This document shows positions 15,960-23,209 of a stretch of DNA of 32,604 nt, in pieces. Origin of the DNA: Micrococcales bacterium. GTDB taxonomy: Bacteria > Actinomycetota > Actinomycetes > Actinomycetales > Microbacteriaceae. A program made the translations under genes and the position numbers. The stretch lies in the NCBI GenBank assembly GCA_016212425.1, contig JACRGJ010000060.1:1-32604 (forward strand). The letters run 5' to 3'. The first letter of the stretch is position 1. Each line of letters starts with the position of its first letter. Under the pieces are notes generated by a model. It did not search any database, was not told where the DNA came from, and saw only the letters and a list, made by a program, of their open reading frames with translations.

Positions 15960-16051
15960 GCCATGTCCCCCGAATGGCGGACCCGACGGCCGGACCCCCC
16001 CACCGGCCCAGGGCAATCCTCTTCACCCGAGAGGTCCAGCGTTCGCGCTGG
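15960..16051 (+). ncRNA. Candidate 6C-type small RNA
   Basis: Two adjacent stem-loops with C-rich loops follow a good promoter. Hairpin 1 pairs CGCCAT (15959-15964) with ATGGCG (15974-15979), with a loop holding five Cs. Hairpin 2 pairs GGCCGG (15988-15993) with CCGGCC (16003-16008), with a loop holding seven Cs. Two such hairpins define the actinobacterial 6C RNA. Downstream are CCTCT/AGAGG (16018-16034) and CCAGCG-TTCG-CGCTGG (16036-16051), the latter a perfect UUCG-loop hairpin that may terminate the transcript. A 69-codon frame starting at ATG 15963 falls inside these stems and is probably not a gene. The family assignment is from recalled structural description, not a covariance search. 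Confidence 0.6.
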
Positions 16052-16067
16052 GGTCGTTCCCGCCGTC

Positions 16068-16102
16068 GTGACCGGAGGCGGTGTCCGCACCGCGCTGGTC
16101 AC
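16068..16102 (+). repeat. Two-helix imperfect hairpin upstream of the winged-helix gene
   Basis: GTGACC (16068-16073) pairs with GGTCAC (16097-16102), and inside it GCGGTG (16078-16083) pairs with CACCGC (16088-16093) on a TCCG loop. It may be a second terminator of the small RNA or a leader structure. The rest of 16052-16176 holds only a GGTGGGGA ribosome-binding site (16159-16166). Confidence 0.4.
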
Positions 16103-16176
16103 GACGCGCGGGGCGATCGGGGACGCGTCCGCGGGCCGACCGAGCCGGTGTCGGACCTGGTGGGGATGCTGAAGCC

Positions 16177-17244
16177 ATGACGCGCGCGTTCACCGCTGAT
16201 CACCGGCGACTCACCGCCCTCCGCCTCGAGGCCCAGCGCATCGCGCGTCCGGAGGGGGACCCTGCCGCGGTGGTAGGGCACCTCCTCGCCCTCCAGGCGC
16301 AGGACTACCCCGGCGCCCTCTGGTCCGTCGGGCTGCGGTGCGCCCGGCCGGACCGCGCCGCCGTCGAGCGCGAGCTCGAGGAGGGCGACCTCGTCCGCTC
16401 CTGGCCCCTGCGCGGCACCTTGCACCTGATCGACCGGCGGGACCTCGGTTGGCTGCTGCAGCTGACGGCCGAACGCATCGAGCGCTCCGTCGCGGCGCGG
16501 CACCGCGCCCTCGGACTCGACGAGCGGGACATCGCCCGCGCCGCCGCGATCGTCGACGAGCGCCTCGACGGTGCGCGGCTGGGACGCCGCGATCTGCTCG
16601 GCGCCCTCGCCGACGGTGGGATCCCGACCGACGGGCAGCGCGGAGCTCACCTGCTCGGCGCCCTCGCGCGGCGCCGCCGCATCGTGCTGTGCTCGAGCAC
16701 CCGATGGGCGCGCTGGGCGGACCGGATCGGGCCGACCGAGCCGGTGTCGCGGGAGGACGCGCTCGACGCGCTCGCGCTGCGCTACTTCACCGGGCACGGA
16801 CCCGCGACGGCCCGCGACCTGGCCTGGTGGTCGGGTCTGCCCCTCGGTGAGATCCGGCCCGCGATCGAGCGCGTCCGGGAGCGCCTGGAGACGATGACCG
16901 TCGACGGGGTCGAGTACCTGCACCGCCCCGGTCTGGTCGGGGCGGTGCAGGGCGCCTACGCGCTGCCCGGCTTCGACGAGTACGTGCTCGGGTACGGCGA
17001 CCGCCGTGCGCCGCTGGCCGGGGCGCCGCTCGAGCGGGTCGTCCCCGGGGGGAACGGGATGTTCCTGCCGACGATCGTGATCGACGGGGAGATCGTCGCC
17101 ACGTGGCGCCGGAGCCCGCCGGGGTCGGGGCGGGTCGTGCTGGACACCCCGGGTCCGGTGCCGCGGCGGCGGGCGCCCGCCGTACGTGCGGCGCTGCGCC
17201 GCTGGGGCCGCTTCACCGGGCAGGTCGTCGAGGCCGAGGTCTGA
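16177..17244 (+). CDS. Winged helix DNA-binding domain-containing protein
   Basis: 355 residues. It matches the actinobacterial winged-helix family related to YcaQ/AlkX (HTH_42): LTALRLEAQRIARPEGDPAAVVGHLLALQAQDYPGALWSVGLR, SWPLRGTLHLIDRRDLGWLLQL, YFTGHGPATARDLAWWSGLPLGEI and LPGFDEYVLGYGDR. YcaQ in E. coli is a glycosylase acting on DNA interstrand cross-links, but most actinobacterial members are uncharacterised and no catalytic claim is made here. The ATG is preceded by GGTGGGGA at 10 nt spacing. It ends 12 bp before the convergent unknown gene. Confidence 0.85.
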   Translation: MTRAFTADHRRLTALRLEAQRIARPEGDPAAVVGHLLALQAQDYPGALWSVGLRCARPDRAAVERELEEGDLVRSWPLRGTLHLIDRRDLGWLLQLTAERIERSVAARHRALGLDERDIARAAAIVDERLDGARLGRRDLLGALADGGIPTDGQRGAHLLGALARRRRIVLCSSTRWARWADRIGPTEPVSREDALDALALRYFTGHGPATARDLAWWSGLPLGEIRPAIERVRERLETMTVDGVEYLHRPGLVGAVQGAYALPGFDEYVLGYGDRRAPLAGAPLERVVPGGNGMFLPTIVIDGEIVATWRRSPPGSGRVVLDTPGPVPRRRAPAVRAALRRWGRFTGQVVEAEV

Positions 17245-17256
17245 GCCGGCGGTCGC

Positions 17257-17733
17257 TCAGGAGCTGCCGGTGTGGGCGAGCCAGGTGAAGCTCGCGAACT
17301 CCTCCACGGTGATCCCGAGGACCTCCAGCTGCTCGGCGGCGCGGGTGCGCAGCTCGGGGATAGCGGCGCCCTCGCGCACCAGCAGATCGACACCCGCGGG
17401 GGTCACCACCGAGCGGTGGAATCGGATCGCGGCGACCTCGCCGTCGATTCCGGTCACCTCCCAGCGTGAGCGCAGCATCCTGAGCATCCCGGCTCCTCGC
17501 CAGACGAACCCGCCGCCCGGCCGCCAGCGATCGACCCCCTGGATCTGACGCAGGCCCTGCCGCGCGTGCCGGTACTCCACGACGTCGCCCAGCGTGAGCG
17601 GAGCGGACCTGCGCAGCCGGTACTCGATGGTCGGGTCGCTGCGGTCGCCGCGGATCCAGGCCGGGAAGTTCGTCGCCCTGATCGTCCAGCGGCCGGGAAG
17701 GGCGACGGCCAGAAGGTCCGGTCCGGGAGTCAT
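17257..17733 (-). CDS. Conserved hypothetical protein, about 158 aa
   Basis: I do not recognise a named family. The predicted pattern is beta-rich: alternating polar and hydrophobic stretches such as PGRWTIRATNFP, TIEYRLRR, VVEYRHARQG, SRWEVTGIDGEVAAIRFHRSVV and VDLLVREG, reminiscent of a small beta-barrel. No signal peptide, TM segment or metal motif is seen. The ATG at 17733 is supported by TACGCT 7 nt upstream, a leaderless arrangement. The gene lies after the MFS exporter on the same strand, 30 bp downstream of its stop, so it may also be co-transcribed. Confidence 0.75.
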   Translation of the reverse strand: MTPGPDLLAVALPGRWTIRATNFPAWIRGDRSDPTIEYRLRRSAPLTLGDVVEYRHARQGLRQIQGVDRWRPGGGFVWRGAGMLRMLRSRWEVTGIDGEVAAIRFHRSVVTPAGVDLLVREGAAIPELRTRAAEQLEVLGITVEEFASFTWLAHTGSS

Positions 17734-17746
17734 CGGCCCCAGCGTA
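17734..17746 (-). promoter_or_regulatory. Leaderless -10 of the unknown 158-aa gene
   Basis: Minus-strand TACGCT (complement of 17741-17746), 7 nt before the ATG. No Shine-Dalgarno sequence. Confidence 0.45.
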
Positions 17747-17763
17747 CGACCGCCGCCACCGCC

Positions 17764-19179
17764 TCAGCTGTGCGCCGTGCCGGGGTCGCCCGGGACGTCC
17801 GCGCCGGTGCGCGGCCGCTCCGACCCGGCCACCGTGGTCGTGCGATTCCGGATGCCGACGAACGAGGTGATACCGCCGACGACCAGCATGACCGCGGTGA
17901 TGATCATCCCGCGATCGAACGCGGCCAGGTCGAGCCGGGAGCCGACCAGCACGCCGATGAGCGCGATCGCGAGGAGCCCGGCGACCCGGGACACCGCGTT
18001 GTTGACCGCGGAGGCGATCCCGCTGCGCTCGGTCCGGATCGATCCGAGGATCGCGGACGTAAGCGGCGAGACGGTGAGGGTGAGCCCGATCCCGAACACG
18101 AGGATGCCCGGCAGCACCTGCGTCCCGTAGTCGAAGTCGGCTCGCACGAAGAGCAGCAGCAGCGCCCCGACGGCCATGACCAGGGGCCCGACGGTCATGA
18201 ACGCGCGAGGGCCCCAGCGACCGGCGAGAGACCCGACCCGCGAGCTCAGCGCGATCATGATCACCGTCGTGGGCAGGTAGGCGAGCCCGGCGAGGGTGGC
18301 CGGCAGCCCGGCCCCTTGCTGCAGGTAGATGCCGAGCACGAAGCCGTTCAGCGACAGCGCGCCGTAGATGAAGAAGGTCGCGATGTTGCCCGCCCAGAAG
18401 TTGCGCACCCGGAACAGGGCCAGCGGCAGCAGTGGCGAGGCGACGACGCGTTGGCGCATGAGGAAGATCGCGAACGCCGCGACGCCGCCGATCAGCGCGA
18501 CGAGCACGAGCGGATCGCTCCAGCCCAGCCGCGGCTGCTCGATCAATCCGAACACGAACGCCCCGAGACCCCCTGCGCAGAGGATCGCGTCCAGCCAGTG
18601 CACCCGAGCGCCCTCGGTGCGGTGATCCACGTGACCGAGACGGTGCAGGAGCACCATCGTGGCCGCGATGGGGAGCACGTTGATGAGGAACACGAGGCGC
18701 CAGCTGAGCAGGTCGACGAACGCGCCGCCCAGCACCGGTCCGGCGACCATCGCGCCCGTCGTCGCCGCGGTCCAGATGCCGATCGCCCGCGCCTGCGCCG
18801 CGTCGCGGAAGGTGGAGGTGAGCAGAGCCAGGGAGCTCGGCACCAGGAGGGCGCCGGCGATGCCCTGCAGCAGCCGCCCCACGACGAGCATCTCGGGAGT
18901 GACCGCCGCCGCGCAGAGGAGCGACGTGACCCCGAAGGCGATGAGCCCGACCCGCAGCACCAGGATGCGTCCGAACGCGTCGCTGACCGATCCCGCCACG
19001 AGGATCAGCGACCCGAGGGTGACGAGGTAGCCGTCGACCACCCACTGCTGGGTCGCCAGGCCCCCGCCGAGCTCGCGGTCGATCGCCGGCAGGGCCACGT
19101 TCACGACGGTGCCGTCGAGGAAGGAGACGAACGAGGCGAGGATCGCGATCGTCAGCACCCGTCTCTGCTCCCGCGTCAC
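17764..19179 (-). CDS. MFS transporter, DHA2 (14-TM) drug-export type
   Basis: 471 residues. Motif D1-like LDGTVVNVALPAIDREL in TM1 and the antiporter motif C region GPVLGGAFVDLLSWRLVFLINVLPI in TM5 identify a proton-driven exporter of the DHA2 family. Motif A appears as GSVSDAFGRILVLRVG. The long hydrophobic profile fits 14 helices. The substrate (drug, dye, metabolite) cannot be read from sequence. GTG start at 19179 lies 6 nt after TAGCGT, whose first three bases are the upstream gene's TAG stop. The C-terminal 30 residues are polar and probably cytoplasmic. Confidence 0.92.
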   Translation of the reverse strand: MTREQRRVLTIAILASFVSFLDGTVVNVALPAIDRELGGGLATQQWVVDGYLVTLGSLILVAGSVSDAFGRILVLRVGLIAFGVTSLLCAAAVTPEMLVVGRLLQGIAGALLVPSSLALLTSTFRDAAQARAIGIWTAATTGAMVAGPVLGGAFVDLLSWRLVFLINVLPIAATMVLLHRLGHVDHRTEGARVHWLDAILCAGGLGAFVFGLIEQPRLGWSDPLVLVALIGGVAAFAIFLMRQRVVASPLLPLALFRVRNFWAGNIATFFIYGALSLNGFVLGIYLQQGAGLPATLAGLAYLPTTVIMIALSSRVGSLAGRWGPRAFMTVGPLVMAVGALLLLFVRADFDYGTQVLPGILVFGIGLTLTVSPLTSAILGSIRTERSGIASAVNNAVSRVAGLLAIALIGVLVGSRLDLAAFDRGMIITAVMLVVGGITSFVGIRNRTTTVAGSERPRTGADVPGDPGTAHS

Positions 19180-19191
19180 GCGCTCACGCTA
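19180..19191 (-). promoter_or_regulatory. Leaderless MFS promoter -10 that reuses the hydrolase stop codon
   Basis: Minus-strand TAGCGT (complement of 19186-19191) precedes the GTG start by 6 nt. Its TAG (19189-19191) is the stop codon of the upstream alpha/beta hydrolase gene. Confidence 0.5.
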
Positions 19192-19935
19192 GCCCTCGGG
19201 CGCGGCGTCGCGCCGGTCGACCTGGTCGGCTCGGTCGACCTCCCGCGCGATGACGTCGATGGCGAGCGGCGAGAGGATCGGCGCGAAGTGCCCGGCCATC
19301 CGCAGCGGCACGTTGCGGGCCCCCGGCAGGCGCGACCCCTCCGGGATGTGCGGGTCGAACAGCGGATAGATCGAGGTGATCCGCGCCTCGACGGTGCTGG
19401 CGTCGGCGAGCGCGACGATCGTGGCATCCGAGATGCGGAAGTCGCGCAGCGGCCGGCTCAGCATCCAGCTGGCCATCGTCGAGCCGCGGAACGGCGTCGC
19501 GACCGCGACCAGTCGCTGGATCCGCTCGTCGGCGTCCTGGGACAGCAGCAGCTTCCCGATCAGGCCGCCCTTGCTGTGCGCGACGAGAACGATGCGGCGC
19601 AGGTCGCGTTCCTGGAGCACGCGCCGGACCACCGCCGCACTCTCGGTCACCCGCAGCTGGTTGCGCCCGAGCTCGGGCAGCGCGATCACCGGATGCCCCT
19701 CGCGGTTCAGTCGGTCGCCGATCGGCCCGAGGTAGTGCCAGGGCTCGAAGACGCCGGGGAGGAGCACCACGGGAGCGCGGTCGCCGTGCGCCCACCAGCT
19801 CGGCGGATGCGCGCCGTGCGGCCGCAACCGCAGGCGCATCGCGTTCGGGTAGTCGGCCGCGAAGAAGCGCAGCGCCCGCGGGAGCGAGGCTCCGGGGATC
19901 TCCCAGCGCGGGAGCGGCAGGCGGCGATCCGGCAT
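19189..19935 (-). CDS. Alpha/beta hydrolase, lipase/esterase-like
   Basis: 248 residues. The oxyanion-hole strand VVLLPGVFEPWHYLGPIGDRLNREGHPV (about 56-83) and the nucleophile elbow VAHSKGG with Ser121 (A-H-S-K-G in place of G-x-S-x-G) indicate a serine hydrolase related to PGAP1/lipase-like enzymes. A candidate acid lies in YPLFDPHIPEG and the histidine in AGHFAPILS near the C-terminus. There is no signal peptide, so it is probably cytoplasmic. The substrate is unknown. The ATG at 19935 lies 7 nt after TAGGGT; longer upstream frames run through the divergent oxidase gene and are not used. MFS transcription may continue from this gene. Confidence 0.85.
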   Translation of the reverse strand: MPDRRLPLPRWEIPGASLPRALRFFAADYPNAMRLRLRPHGAHPPSWWAHGDRAPVVLLPGVFEPWHYLGPIGDRLNREGHPVIALPELGRNQLRVTESAAVVRRVLQERDLRRIVLVAHSKGGLIGKLLLSQDADERIQRLVAVATPFRGSTMASWMLSRPLRDFRISDATIVALADASTVEARITSIYPLFDPHIPEGSRLPGARNVPLRMAGHFAPILSPLAIDVIAREVDRADQVDRRDAAPEG

Positions 19936-19977
19936 CCCCCCGACCCTAGGCCGACGGGCCGACCCTAGGCTGGCGGG
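19936..19977. promoter_or_regulatory. Divergent leaderless promoters: alpha/beta hydrolase and alditol oxidase
   Basis: Minus: TAGGGT (complement of 19943-19948), 7 nt, then the hydrolase ATG. Plus: TAGGCT (19966-19971), 6 nt, then the oxidase ATG. Both hexamers sit in a direct repeat CGACCCTAGGC (19941-19951 and 19960-19970). Confidence 0.55.
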
Positions 19978-21207
19978 ATGGATGCGGGGTCGAACTGGGC
20001 AGGCAACATCCGGTACGCGGCCCGGGAGCTGCACCGCCCGACGAGCATCCCGGAGCTGCGCCGGACCGTCGCTCTGAGCCGCGGGCTGCGTCCGCTCGGC
20101 TCGCGTCACAGCTTCAGCGCCATCGCCGACACCCCGGGTGATCTCGTCGACGTGACCGCCCTGCCGCGGGAGTTCGAGCTCGACGAGGACGCCATGACCG
20201 TCACCGTGAACGCCGGGGTCCGCTACGGGGAGCTGGCTCCGACGCTCGACCGCGCCGGCTTCGCGCTCAGCAACCTGGGCTCCCTGCCGCACATCACCGT
20301 GGGCGGCGCCACCGCGACCGGCACCCACGGATCCGGCGACGGCAACGGCACCCTCTCCCGTCAGGTGGCCGGCCTCGAGCTGGTCACCGTCGACGGCGAT
20401 CTGACCCGGATCTCCCGCGGCGACGCGGACTTCGAGGGCGCGGTCGTGCACCTGGGCGCGCTCGGGGTCGTCACGCGGGTCACGCTCGACGTCGTCCCGC
20501 GCTTCACCGTGCGTCAGGACGTCTACCGCGGTCTCTCGTGGGGCGACGTGCTCGAGCACTTCGACGAGCTCACCTCGGCGGCGTACAGCGTGAGCATGTT
20601 CACCTCATGGGCGGGGGAGGACTTCGGCGACCTGTGGCTCAAGTCGACCGGTGAGCTGCCCGAGGAGCTGTACGGGGTCCGGCCTCTCGCGGAGAGCGTG
20701 GGGCTCGCCGGGGGGGAGTCCGCGAACACGACCCGGCAGGGCGGCGTCGAGGGCGCCTGGTTCGAGAGGCTGCCGCACTTCCGTCTCGGCTTCACCCCCT
20801 CCAACGGCGAGGAGCTGCAGACCGAGTACCTCCTCCCCCGCGCCCGGGCTCAGGAGGGCATCCGCCTGATTCGCGAGCTCGCCGACCGGATCGCGCCGCA
20901 GCTGCTCATCACCGAGCTGCGCACGATGGCCGCCGACGATCTGTGGCTGAGCGGCGCGTTCGGGACGGATGCGGTCGCCCTCCACTTCACCTGGAAGCCC
21001 CACGCCGAGGAGGTCGGGGCGCTGCTGCCGCAGCTCGAGGAGCGGCTGCTGCCGCTCGGCGCGCGTCCGCACTGGGGCAAGCTCTCGGCCGCGACCGACC
21101 TGGCCGCGCTCTATCCGCGGATCGACGACTTCCGCGCGCTCGCGGACCGCTGGGACCCGCGGGGGAAGCTGCGCAACCGATTCCTCGACCGCCGCCTCTT
21201 CTCCTGA
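19978..21207 (+). CDS. FAD-binding alditol/xylitol oxidase-like protein
   Basis: 409 residues. An N-terminal FAD_binding_4 (VAO/PCMH) domain includes RPLGSRHSFSAIADTPGDLVDVTAL, in which H44 sits where alditol oxidase carries its covalently attached FAD, and SLPHITVGGATATGTHGSG. The C-terminal ALO-type substrate domain ends with DPRGKLRNRFLDRRLFS. Size and order match Streptomyces AldO (about 418 aa), which oxidises xylitol and sorbitol to aldoses with H2O2 release. The polyol preference here is inference. The ATG at 19978 lies 6 nt after TAGGCT. Convergent with the LLM oxidoreductase. Confidence 0.85.
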   Translation: MDAGSNWAGNIRYAARELHRPTSIPELRRTVALSRGLRPLGSRHSFSAIADTPGDLVDVTALPREFELDEDAMTVTVNAGVRYGELAPTLDRAGFALSNLGSLPHITVGGATATGTHGSGDGNGTLSRQVAGLELVTVDGDLTRISRGDADFEGAVVHLGALGVVTRVTLDVVPRFTVRQDVYRGLSWGDVLEHFDELTSAAYSVSMFTSWAGEDFGDLWLKSTGELPEELYGVRPLAESVGLAGGESANTTRQGGVEGAWFERLPHFRLGFTPSNGEELQTEYLLPRARAQEGIRLIRELADRIAPQLLITELRTMAADDLWLSGAFGTDAVALHFTWKPHAEEVGALLPQLEERLLPLGARPHWGKLSAATDLAALYPRIDDFRALADRWDPRGKLRNRFLDRRLFS

Positions 21208-21251
21208 GGCGCGCCGGTCATCCGCGGCACGGGGGACGCGGCGGGGCCGGG

Positions 21252-22316
21252 TCAGGCCGGGACGGAAGCGGATACGGGGGCCGGCTCGGACTCGGTCGCG
21301 AGCAGTTCGCGGACGCGCGGGATCACCGTCTCGCCGTAGAGGCGGATGGAGTCCATGAGCTGGCTGTGCGGCATCGGGCCGCTCGAGTACTTCAAGTCGA
21401 AGCGGTCGAGACCGAGCGCGGCGACCGTGGCCGCCATCTTGCGGGCCACCGTCTCGGGCGACCCGACGTAGAGCGCGCCCTCGTCGACCTCGTGCTCGTA
21501 GACGTCACGGGTGACCGGCGGCCATCCGCGGTCACGGCCGATGCGGTCGCGGTTCGCGCGGAAGTGCGGCCAGAGCTGCTCGCGGGCCGCCTCGTCGGTC
21601 TCGGCGATGTGCCCGGGCGAGTGCACCCCCACGGGCAGGCGGTCGTACCCGTACTGGTCGAGAGCACGGTGGTAGAGGTCGACGTAGGGGGCGAAGCGCT
21701 GCGCCTGGCCGCCGATGATCGCGAGCATGAGCGGAATCCGGTAGTGCGCCGCGCGCACCACCGACTGCGGGCTGCCGCCCACCCCGACCCAGGCGCGGAG
21801 GCGGCCCGACTCGGTCTTGGGGTACACCTGCTGGTCCACGAGCGGTGGCCGCAGGGTGCCCTGCCAGGTGACCGCGTCCTCGTCGAGGAGGTGCGAGAAC
21901 AGGTCGAGCTTCTCCTCGAAGAGCTGCTCGTACTGGGCGAGGTCGAAGCCGAAGAGAGGGAACGACTCGGTGAACGAGCCACGCCCGAGCTGCACCTCCG
22001 CGCGCCCGTGGGAGACGGCGTCCAGAGTCGCGAACTTCTCGTACACGCGCGCGGGGTCGTCCGAGCTCAGCACCGTGACCCCGGTGGCGAGCAGGATGCG
22101 CTCGGTGCGCGCCGCGATCGCCCCCAGCACCACCTCGGGTGCCGAGATCGCGTAGTCCTCGCGGTGGTGCTCGCCCAGCGCGATCGCGTCCACGCCCAGC
22201 TCGTCGGCTAGGACGGCCTGGTCGACGACGTCGCGGATGGTCTGCGCCTCTGAGGTGGGTGCGCCGGAGTCGTCCACGGTGACATCCCCGAAGGTCCCGA
22301 GTCCGAAGGCCGTCAT
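21252..22316 (-). CDS. LLM class flavin-dependent oxidoreductase
   Basis: 354 residues of the luciferase-like monooxygenase fold: N-terminal LGTFGDVTVDD, DELGVDAIALGEHHREDYAISAPEVVLGAIAART, ILLATGVTVLSSDDPARVYEKFATLDAVSHGRAEVQLGRGS and the flavin-phosphate region WVGVGGSPQSVVRAA. The family uses FMN or F420; cofactor and substrate are not determinable here. The ATG at 22316 is preceded by AGGGGACAGG, a strong ribosome-binding site, and a 16-bp palindrome lies just upstream. A much longer upstream open frame is antisense to the DUF1353 gene and is rejected. Confidence 0.9.
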   Translation of the reverse strand: MTAFGLGTFGDVTVDDSGAPTSEAQTIRDVVDQAVLADELGVDAIALGEHHREDYAISAPEVVLGAIAARTERILLATGVTVLSSDDPARVYEKFATLDAVSHGRAEVQLGRGSFTESFPLFGFDLAQYEQLFEEKLDLFSHLLDEDAVTWQGTLRPPLVDQQVYPKTESGRLRAWVGVGGSPQSVVRAAHYRIPLMLAIIGGQAQRFAPYVDLYHRALDQYGYDRLPVGVHSPGHIAETDEAAREQLWPHFRANRDRIGRDRGWPPVTRDVYEHEVDEGALYVGSPETVARKMAATVAALGLDRFDLKYSSGPMPHSQLMDSIRLYGETVIPRVRELLATESEPAPVSASVPA

Positions 22317-22329
22317 CCTGTCCCCTTTT

Positions 22330-22345
22330 CCATGCGTCTGCATGG
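22330..22345. promoter_or_regulatory. Perfect palindrome upstream of the LLM gene
   Basis: CCATGC (22330-22335) and GCATGG (22340-22345) around GTCT. It lies between the LLM ribosome-binding site and any upstream promoter, a typical operator location. It is also within the divergent region shared with the DUF1353 gene (22317-22411). Confidence 0.5.
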
Positions 22346-22399
22346 ATCGGGTAACGCGCCGGGCACCTCCGGCATTCCCCACCTGCCCGCCGCACGGGA

Positions 22400-22411
22400 G
22401 ACACTGGCCCG
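22400..22411 (+). promoter_or_regulatory. Leaderless -10 of the DUF1353 gene
   Basis: GACACT then GGCCCG then the ATG at 22412. The first base departs from TANNNT, but the 6-nt spacing matches other leaderless starts here. Confidence 0.4.
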
Positions 22412-23209
22412 ATGCCGTTCGTCGACACCGCGGGCCGCCCGCTGGACCAGACCCCGCTGCTCTACCGCGGCGGGCCCTGGTTCCAGCTGACCGAGGGCTT
22501 CGCGTGGGTCGACCCCGCGGACGGCACCGCGTGGGCGGTGCCGCCGCACGACCCCTCCCGCCCGCCATCCGACCCGGGCAACGGCACCGACCTCGCCAGC
22601 GTGCCGCCGTTCCTCTGGGGCCTGGTGGCCAGCTACGGCCGGCAGACCCTCCCCGCGATCCTCCACGACCGGCTCGTCGACGACGTGCCCGAAGCGGCTC
22701 CCGCGGGCGAGCGGATGCGGCGACGGCGGGAGGTCGACGAGGTGTTCCGTCGCGCGCTGGTCGACGCGGGTGTCCCCGATGTGCGCGCGCGCACCATGTG
22801 GTGCGCCGTCCGGCTGCAGGCGTACTGGCGCATCCGGCCCGCGCTCGGCGCACTGCTGACGGCGCAGTTCCTCGTCGGCGTCGCCGCCTGCGTCGCGGCG
22901 GTGGCGCTCGCCGCGCAGGGGCATCCGCTGTTCCTGCTGCTGCTCCTCGTGCCGGGTGCCCTCGCTCCGGGGTGGGGCTCCGAACTCCCGTTCGTGGTGT
23001 CCGCCGGCTACCTTTCCGCGCTCTACGCGCCCTTGGTCGTCGCCGCGGCGCTCGCCTCCGGGGTGGAGTTCGTGATCGCGCGTCTGCTCTGGTGGGCGGG
23101 CAGGCGCCGGGGAGCGCGACCGACGCCCGGTCCGCTGCTGCGGGCCGCGACGACGCCGCGCCGCGGGGCATCCGAGGCGCGGCGCATGAGTGAGAATGAG
23201 GGATCATGA
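22412..23209 (+). CDS. DUF1353 domain membrane-anchored protein
   Basis: 265 residues. The N-terminal DUF1353 region contains TDLASVPPFLWGLVASYGRQTLPAILHDRLVD (about 59-90), whose conserved D-L-A-S-x-P and H-D motifs resemble those of phage-associated DUF1353 proteins. The C-terminal half has TM segments (about 145-171, 172-190 and 203-225) and a basic Arg-rich tail, an addition to the usual short domain. Function is unknown. The stop overlaps the nuclease start (ATGA at 23206-23209). Confidence 0.75.
   Translation: MPFVDTAGRPLDQTPLLYRGGPWFQLTEGFAWVDPADGTAWAVPPHDPSRPPSDPGNGTDLASVPPFLWGLVASYGRQTLPAILHDRLVDDVPEAAPAGERMRRRREVDEVFRRALVDAGVPDVRARTMWCAVRLQAYWRIRPALGALLTAQFLVGVAACVAAVALAAQGHPLFLLLLLVPGALAPGWGSELPFVVSAGYLSALYAPLVVAAALASGVEFVIARLLWWAGRRRGARPTPGPLLRAATTPRRGASEARRMSENEGS

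Noticed and set aside
15963-16172. A 69-codon plus-strand ORF after a good promoter
   Set aside because: It begins inside the first C-rich hairpin of the candidate 6C RNA, has low-complexity Pro/Arg/Ser content and no recognisable domain. The promoter is better explained by the RNA.
15974-16180. A 68-codon frame ending in ATGA overlap with the winged-helix gene
   Set aside because: The overlap looks like translational coupling, but the peptide is Arg-rich and unrecognisable, and the region is RNA hairpins. The winged-helix gene has its own ribosome-binding site.
17566-19968. An 800-codon plus-strand frame across the MFS and hydrolase genes
   Set aside because: Shadow of the two minus-strand genes, with Asp/Arg/Gln/His-rich composition and no hydrophobic or domain pattern.
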